10,705 nucleotides of DNA from Flavobacteriaceae bacterium UBA2765 (GTDB lineage: Bacteria > Bacteroidota > Bacteroidia > Flavobacteriales > Flavobacteriaceae), in assembly GCA_002352665.1 (NCBI GenBank), contig DEIV01000103.1, forward strand, positions 1 to 10,705, given 5' to 3'. Position 1 is the first letter of the stretch, and each line of letters begins with the position of its first letter. This document shows positions 7,390 to 10,705 of the stretch, piece by piece. Made by a program: the position numbers and the translations under genes. The notes under the pieces were generated by a model, which worked only from the letters and a program-made list of their open reading frames with translations, ran no database searches and was not told the origin of the DNA.

Positions 7390-8193
7390 ATGAAAAGTAA
7401 CTTAAAAATAGCTATTATTCAAACTGATTTGATTTGGGAAAATCCTGAACGAAACAGGCAACTTTTTTCTGAAAAAATTGAATCGATTTCCGAAAATGTT
7501 GATTTGATTGTTTTACCAGAAATGTTTACCACAGGTTTTACTATGCATCCTGAGAAAGTGGCGGAAACCATGGATGGTAAAACCATAGTCTGGATGAAAA
7601 AACTAGCCAAGAAAAACAATACTGCAATCACCGGAAGTTTAATCATTAAAGACAAGCTAGAAAGCGAAAGTGAAGACAATTATTATAACAGGTTGGTCTT
7701 TATGAGTCCTTCAGGTAATATTCAAACCTATGATAAAAGACATACCTTTACACTTGCCGGAGAAGATAAGGTCTATACTGCTGGTCACAAAAAACTAATA
7801 GTCGATTATAAAGGATGGAAAATTTGTCCTTTGATCTGCTATGATCTTCGTTTTCCTGTTTGGTCAAGAAACAATAACGATTATGATATACTTCTATATG
7901 TCGCTAATTGGCCAAAACCTAGAATTGCTGCTTGGAGTACACTTTTAAGGGCAAGAGCCATTGAAAATATGAGTTATTGCTTAGGTGTTAACAGAATTGG
8001 AACTGATGATAACAGAAATGAATACTCTGGAAATTCTGCTGCCTATGATGCTTTGGGCGAACCAATATCTACAATTCAACCTTATGAAAATAAAATTGAA
8101 ATTATAAGTATTTCAAAAAAACAACTACTAAAGACCAGACAAAAATTTCAATTTTTAGAAGATAGAGATAGGTTTACAATTAATGCTGAGTGA
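7390..8193 (+). CDS. Nitrilase-superfamily omega-amidase (YafV/Nit2-like)
   Basis: This 267-residue carbon-nitrogen hydrolase has the complete Glu-Lys-Cys triad: Glu44 in VLPEMFTTGF, Lys116 in YDKRHTF and Cys150 in LICYDLRFPVWSR. This pattern is close to E. coli YafV and eukaryotic Nit2, which hydrolyse 2-oxoglutaramate to 2-oxoglutarate and ammonia. That reaction removes the by-product of glutamine-dependent transamination, and pairing of such an amidase with a methionine aminotransferase is known from the methionine salvage pathway. The aminotransferase at 5599-6741 is on the same strand with one small gene between, so a joint role is a reasonable inference. No signal peptide is present, so the enzyme is cytoplasmic. 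The stop codon TGA at 8191-8193 lies inside the first copy of the L repeat. Another amide substrate is possible. Confidence 0.92.
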   Translation: MKSNLKIAIIQTDLIWENPERNRQLFSEKIESISENVDLIVLPEMFTTGFTMHPEKVAETMDGKTIVWMKKLAKKNNTAITGSLIIKDKLESESEDNYYNRLVFMSPSGNIQTYDKRHTFTLAGEDKVYTAGHKKLIVDYKGWKICPLICYDLRFPVWSRNNNDYDILLYVANWPKPRIAAWSTLLRARAIENMSYCLGVNRIGTDDNRNEYSGNSAAYDALGEPISTIQPYENKIEIISISKKQLLKTRQKFQFLEDRDRFTINAE

Positions 8194-8270
8194 TGAATAA
8201 TGAATAACAAATTTAAAAATTATTACTACTCAAATCTCAAAAATCCTTAATCGTTATTCTCCAATCAAAG
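8188..8270 (+). repeat. L-R repeat unit, copy 1 (no gene inside)
   Basis: This unit joins an L module (begins GAGTGATGAATAATGAATAAC) directly to an R module (CTCAAATCTCAAAAATCC, then TTAATCGTTATTCTCCAATC). GAATAAC at 8202-8208 is the exact complement of GTTATTC at 8253-8259, so the unit can form a hairpin with a loop of about 44 bases. It starts within the last codons of the amidase gene and occurs again, in variant form, at 8751-8829 and 10302-10404. Confidence 0.75.
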
Positions 8271-8302
8271 AAAAATGAAAAAAGTAACGAATGGTGAGCG
8301 AT

Positions 8303-8318
8303 GAATAACGATTGTAGA
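8303..8318 (+). repeat. Left inverted-repeat arm of the second four-helix-bundle element
   Basis: GAATAACGATTGTAGA matches the reverse complement of 8705-8720 at 13 of 16 positions. It is the core of a partial L module (about 8288-8318) and lies 16 bases before the start of the broken four-helix-bundle gene. Confidence 0.6.
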
Positions 8319-8334
8319 ACTTAAAATATAATTT

Positions 8335-8711
8335 ATGAAGACAAACAATTTAGAAGATAGAGTAATCGATTTTTCTGTTCTTATATTAGTGTTTTTGACG
8401 AACTTAAAACTGGATATGCTGCAAATTATTATGGAAATCAGTTAATTCGTTCTTCAGGTTCTCCTGCATTAAATTACGGAGAAGCAAGAAGTGCTGAATC
8501 TTATAAGGATTTCATACATAAAATGAGTATCTGTCTTAAAGAATTAAGAGAAAGTTTTAATTGCTTAAAAATTATTAATAGAGCAAATCTTTATTCAGGA
8601 AATCAAAAAGACTTAGAAAAAGCTTTAGATGAAAACAACCAACTAATTTCAATCTTTGTTGCGAGTATCAAAACTTCAAAAAATAATAATTCAAATCTCA
8701 AAAATCCTTAA
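8335..8711 (+). pseudogene. Four-helix-bundle (S23/IVP) gene with a -1 frameshift
   Basis: The reading frame opens at 8335 (MKTNNLEDRVIDFSVLIL) and would stop at about 8448, but the rest of a four-helix-bundle protein continues in the next frame: DELKTGYAANYYGNQLIRS, SPALNYGEARSAESYKDFIHK, then MSICLKELRESFNCLKIINRA and NQLISIFVASI to a TAA at 8709-8711. Adding one T to the T run at 8392-8396 restores a single frame of 125 residues, the normal family length, so a one-base loss there is the simplest cause. It is a different subfamily from the intact gene at 140-508. The last residues (NSNLKNP) and the stop are encoded by the R repeat. The downstream part alone, from 8523, could give a 62-residue peptide with no family precedent. 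An assembly error in the T run cannot be excluded. Confidence 0.85.
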
Positions 8712-8732
8712 TCGTTGTTCTCCAATCAAAGG
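8689..8732 (+). repeat. R module ending the second four-helix-bundle element
   Basis: This stretch is nearly identical to the R part of copy 1 (8230-8270) and to 10241-10285. It contains the right inverted-repeat arm TCCTTAATCGTTGTTC at 8705-8720 and supplies the stop codon of the broken gene. It also marks the left end of the long direct repeat that recurs at 10241. Confidence 0.7.
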
Positions 8733-8750
8733 AAAATTAAAAAAATTAAC

Positions 8751-8829
8751 GAGTGATGAGCAATGAATAACGAATTTAGAAATTATTACTATTCAAAAAT
8801 CCATAATTGTTATTCTTAAATCAAAAAAG
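8751..8829 (+). repeat. L-R repeat unit, copy 2
   Basis: The L module (GAGTGATGAGCAATGAATAA onwards) is followed by a diverged, shortened R module ending TATTCTTAAATCAAAAAAG. GAATAAC and GTTATTC again form a complementary pair. The right end is almost identical to 10386-10404, where the same unit precedes the intact membrane-protein gene end. Confidence 0.7.
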
Positions 8830-8830
8830 A

Positions 8831-8908
8831 TTAGCTAAACTACTGTGCCCAAGGAATTCTACTCAATACATATATCAAGGCTAAGCCATAAAAAACAATA
8901 ATGATTTT
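8831..8908 (-). pseudogene. Duplicated 3' end of the small membrane-protein gene (remnant)
   Basis: On the minus strand this encodes about 26 codons matching the C-terminus of the protein at 10406-10705: FYGLALIYVLSRIPWAQ against FYGLALIFVLSRIPWAQ. In the remnant the next codon is TAG (8840-8842) where the intact gene has TGG. By eye, 8811-8895 and 10386-10470 differ at only 4 of 85 positions. Similarity fades at about 8908, just before the stop codon of the ATPase gene at 8912. The fragment has no start and is not expected to make a protein. Confidence 0.85.
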
Positions 8909-8911
8909 GAA

Positions 8912-10081
8912 TTAATATAGAAAACCAAAATGCCATAGTGGTATATTATTTTTATAGGCATTTTCAATATCATCTTTTACTAAAAAACTATTTATTATGT
9001 TACTAATTTGATGGGCTTTTTTACTCTTTCCTCCAATTTCAAATGTGAAACCATCAACATAAAAATCACCCTTTTTAGGAATCGTTATGTTGTGCATTAC
9101 TGATAATTGAGACATAAAAAAAGTCTCTCTTATATTCCCTACATTTATATTAGCTTCTCCGGTAAGTGCATTAAATAAGTTGGTATTATTTAAATAAATT
9201 TTTTCTGGTTTTCCTAATGCTTGAATTCCTTTTGTAGAAGAATTAATCATAGTGATTAGGCCTGATTGTTGTAAATAATTAAAATAATCTAACAATAGAG
9301 ATCTAGATATATTTGTTAATGCTGCTATTTTAGATATATTTGGTTTAAACGGAACACTTTCAGATATTATTTGTAATAATTTTTTAAGTTTTGCTATAGT
9401 ACTTGGCTTTAACTCTAAATATTGAAGTAAATCAACTTCTAAAACAGTATTAACAACATTCAATAATTTAAGTTCAAAATCAATTTCTGCATAAAAAGGA
9501 TAATAGCCTTTCAATAGATATTTTTTAAAATAAAACAATGGGTTTTCTAAATCAATTTTAACTTTATTTTCGATAATATCTTCTAATGAATACTTAGGAA
9601 AGTCTATATTTATTTCAAATAATAAATATTCTCTAAAGGACATTCCGTTTAATATATAGTGGACAGCACGTCTACTCAAGTCTCCATAACCTTTCATCAC
9701 ATTAAGTATTGAGCTACCTGTAAAAACAATATTTAAATCAGAAATGGTATCATAAATATGCTTTATCTCTCCAGACCAATTCGAGTATTTATGTATCTCA
9801 TCAATATAAAGGTATTTACCTCCATTATTTCTAAAATCTAAGGCAATTTCAAAGAGTGATAACTTATAGATAAATAAGCTATCTGCCGATATGTAAAGAT
9901 ATTCTTTGGTATTTTTGCTTTCTTTAATCTTTTGGAGTAATAAGGTTGTTTTACCAACACCTCTTTGTCCTGTAACTGCTATAAGTCTATTTTTCCAATT
10001 TATCTTTTGATATAAATATCTTTTTTTTGATGAAGTAGTTTGTTGTAAAAGCCTATGATATGTGTCAATTAATCTTTGCAT
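8912..10081 (-). CDS. AAA-family ATPase with C-terminal DUF4143-type domain
   Basis: This 389-residue protein has an N-terminal P-loop ATPase module and a C-terminal domain of the DUF4143 kind. Walker A GQRGVGKTT is at 38-46, Walker B YLYIDEIH at 90-97, sensor 1 FTGSS at 120-124 and a possible arginine finger in GDLSRR at 133-138. A winged-helix-like stretch follows at about 247-280 (ISKIAALTNISRSLLLDYF). The end carries a restriction-endonuclease-like core with DFYVDG and FEIGGK at 339-352; Asp343, Glu348 and Lys352 could be the acidic and lysine positions. The ending PLWHFGFLY is usual for the family, so the gene looks complete. The cellular role of these ATPases is unknown; they are common, often multicopy, in Bacteroidota accessory DNA. 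The gene looks more AT-rich than the housekeeping genes (not measured) and is flanked by a long direct repeat, both in keeping with transfer. Confidence 0.9.
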   Translation of the reverse strand: MQRLIDTYHRLLQQTTSSKKRYLYQKINWKNRLIAVTGQRGVGKTTLLLQKIKESKNTKEYLYISADSLFIYKLSLFEIALDFRNNGGKYLYIDEIHKYSNWSGEIKHIYDTISDLNIVFTGSSILNVMKGYGDLSRRAVHYILNGMSFREYLLFEINIDFPKYSLEDIIENKVKIDLENPLFYFKKYLLKGYYPFYAEIDFELKLLNVVNTVLEVDLLQYLELKPSTIAKLKKLLQIISESVPFKPNISKIAALTNISRSLLLDYFNYLQQSGLITMINSSTKGIQALGKPEKIYLNNTNLFNALTGEANINVGNIRETFFMSQLSVMHNITIPKKGDFYVDGFTFEIGGKSKKAHQISNIINSFLVKDDIENAYKNNIPLWHFGFLY

Positions 10082-10106
10082 AACGTGTTTTTATATCTTT
10101 TATATG

Positions 10107-10114
10107 CAAATATA
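10107..10114 (-). promoter_or_regulatory. Candidate -7 promoter box of the ATPase gene
   Basis: Read on the minus strand this is TATATTTG, followed by C, an exact match to the Bacteroidota consensus TAnnTTTG. It lies 25 bases before the start codon at 10081. A TTTTG sequence sits further upstream within the nearer direct repeat, but about 24 bases away, slightly farther than the usual spacing. Confidence 0.55.
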
Positions 10115-10127
10115 AACAAAAATGTAA

Positions 10128-10176
10128 AGTGTACTGATCAAAATGTGTGTATTATTGATTAGTGTATTGGTCAAAA
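10128..10176 (-). promoter_or_regulatory. Paired direct repeat upstream of the ATPase gene, possible operator
   Basis: AGTGTACTGATCAAAA at 10128-10143 and AGTGTATTGGTCAAAA at 10161-10176 agree at 14 of 16 positions and are 33 bases apart start to start, about three turns of the helix. The nearer copy covers the region just upstream of the -7 box, where RNA polymerase or a repressor would bind. It contains the palindrome TGATCA. No regulator gene is adjacent, so self-regulation by the ATPase's winged-helix-like region or a distant regulator are both possible. Confidence 0.45.
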
Positions 10177-10240
10177 CAAACATGTTCTTATTCTTAAATC
10201 AACAATAGGTAGTTAGGATTGAAGAACTTTAATGATCACA

Positions 10241-10285
10241 ATTCAAATCTCAAAAATTCTTTATCATTGTTCTCCAATCAAAGGA
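10241..10285 (+). repeat. R module, left end of the second copy of the long direct repeat
   Basis: This matches 8689-8732 closely (ATTCAAATCTCAAAAAT, then TTGTTCTCCAATCAAAGG). Like that copy, it is followed about 17 bases later by an L-R unit. No L arm or four-helix-bundle gene precedes it; instead there are 159 bases of ATPase upstream region. Confidence 0.7.
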
Positions 10286-10301
10286 AAATGAAATAAATAA
10301 C

Positions 10302-10404
10302 GAGTGATGAATGATGTAATGATGTAATGATGTAATGATGAATTTAGAAATTATTACCGCTCAAATCTCAAAAATCCTTAATCGTTATTCTTAAATCAAA
10401 AAAG
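10302..10404 (+). repeat. L-R repeat unit, copy 3, with internal expansion
   Basis: The L module begins GAGTGATGA, is lengthened by the 8-base tandem repeat at 10311-10340, continues AATTTAGAAATTATTACCG and joins the R module CTCAAATCTCAAAAATCCTT ending TATTCTTAAATCAAAAAAG. It ends directly before the stop codon of the membrane-protein gene (10406-10408, read on the minus strand). Confidence 0.7.
10311..10340 (+). repeat. 8-base tandem repeat ATGATGTA, 3.75 copies
   Basis: Three exact copies of ATGATGTA (10311-10334) are followed by ATGATG. The other L modules have single GATGAATAATGAATAAC-like sequence here, so this is a local slippage expansion inside the repeat. Confidence 0.85.
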
Positions 10405-10405
10405 A

Positions 10406-10705
10406 TTAGCTAAACCACTGTGCCCAAGGAATTCTACTCAATACAAATATCAGAGCTAAGCCATAAAAAATAGCAATCGTTTTATATTTGCCTTTATCTG
10501 TATTTTGCTTTTTGTGTTTAGACCAACCTATAGTAATCAATACAATAGCTATAATCATCATTAACGGATGCTCTACTGCCAGTAATCGAACTCCTGATTC
10601 TTTCATGGCTCCGCCCATACCTAATTCTTTTAATCTTTTGTAGGCGGGAGAGATAAAGTACCAACCAAGACCAATGATCAGTTGTATATGCATTACAATT
10701 AATGT
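10406..10705 (-). CDS. Small multi-helix membrane protein, partial (resembles Bacteroidota 'cytochrome B' small membrane proteins)
   Basis: The frame stays open to the window edge (Thr-Leu-Ile-Val precede Met at 10691-10693), so this is the C-terminal 99 residues of a longer protein and that Met is probably internal. Three hydrophobic segments are visible: MHIQLIIGLGWYFIS, HPLMMIIAIVLITIGW and TIAIFYGLALIFVLSRIPW. The arrangement, with His residues in the first segment and in the VEHPLMMI stretch, recalls a family of about 140-residue membrane proteins annotated in Bacteroidota as cytochrome B. Heme binding is not shown here, and I identify the family from memory of its pattern. The last ~26 codons recur as a remnant at 8831-8908. 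The gene ends directly against L-R copy 3. Confidence 0.7.
   Translation of the reverse strand, partial: TLIVMHIQLIIGLGWYFISPAYKRLKELGMGGAMKESGVRLLAVEHPLMMIIAIVLITIGWSKHKKQNTDKGKYKTIAIFYGLALIFVLSRIPWAQWFS

Larger units (their letters stand above)
10082..10405. other. Intergenic region between the ATPase and membrane-protein genes
   Basis: This 324-base gap holds the ATPase promoter region with its paired direct repeat (10107-10176), about 64 bases with nothing recognisable (10177-10240), the R module, and the expanded L-R unit. No gene, RNA gene or terminator hairpin was seen in it. Confidence 0.7.

Noticed and set aside
7339..7400. A short palindrome (CCTC AA GAGG) and a 12-codon frame starting at 7362 just before the amidase gene.
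   Set aside because: The palindrome has only a 4-7 base-pair arm and no T tract. The tiny frame overlaps the amidase start out of frame and resembles nothing known.
8389..8400. Programmed -1 ribosomal frameshifting at GTTTTTG in the second four-helix-bundle gene.
   Set aside because: The -1 slip would give exactly the right frame, but the heptamer is not a canonical slippery site, no downstream stem was evident, and family members are normally read in one frame. A one-base loss in the T run is simpler.
8912..10081. The ATPase as a transposase helper or part of a defence system.
   Set aside because: No transposase, integrase, nuclease or toxin partner gene lies beside it; the domain makeup alone does not support such a role.
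8188..10404. CRISPR array formed by the recurring L and R repeats.
   Set aside because: The repeats are few, long, unevenly spaced and of variable length, with no spacers of uniform size and no cas genes.
10384..10408. AATC-TTTTTT-GATT (minus strand) as the terminator of the membrane-protein gene.
   Set aside because: A 4-base-pair AT-rich stem with the T run in the loop does not fit an intrinsic terminator.

Overview
The window looks like chromosomal DNA of a marine or environmental member of the Bacteroidota, most likely class Flavobacteriia. The evidence is AT-rich coding sequence, starts without Shine-Dalgarno sites, several TAnnTTTG-type -7 promoter boxes, an sdhA-sdhB order typical of the phylum, an S46 dipeptidyl peptidase, and two four-helix-bundle (S23/IVP) genes. 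The species cannot be named from the sequence.

Layout. Bases 1-75 are the last codons of sdhA. A four-helix-bundle gene (140-508) flanked by an imperfect inverted repeat sits between sdhA and sdhB (553-1299), whose operon ends in a clear intrinsic terminator. A NatA/NatB-type ABC exporter pair follows (1423-3368). It converges on a secreted S46 peptidase (3386-5500, minus strand) that has the Arg expected of DPP11-type enzymes. Next, on the plus strand, come a PLP aminotransferase of the methionine/glutamine transaminase type (5599-6741), a small exported Lys/Glu-rich coiled-coil protein (6801-7286) and a nitrilase-family omega-amidase (7390-8193). The two enzymes plausibly work together: the aminotransferase makes methionine from its keto acid with glutamine as donor, and the amidase disposes of the resulting 2-oxoglutaramate.

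From 8188 to the right edge the window changes character. It is an accessory region built from two repeat modules, called L and R here, that recur at least three times. They hold (i) a second four-helix-bundle gene with a one-base frameshift, again flanked by inverted repeats, (ii) a DUF4143-type AAA ATPase gene (8912-10081, minus strand) with a paired direct repeat in its promoter, and (iii) the 3' part of a small membrane-protein gene (10406 to beyond the edge). A segment of about 220-240 bases, containing the repeats plus the last ~26 codons of that membrane-protein gene, is present on both sides of the ATPase gene. This suggests that the ATPase arrived by insertion or unequal recombination.

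The most interesting material is the pair of repeat-bounded four-helix-bundle elements, which resemble in architecture the intervening sequences of some bacterial 23S rRNA genes but lie between protein genes, and the ATPase cassette bounded by a duplicated gene end. The rest is ordinary housekeeping or export functions.
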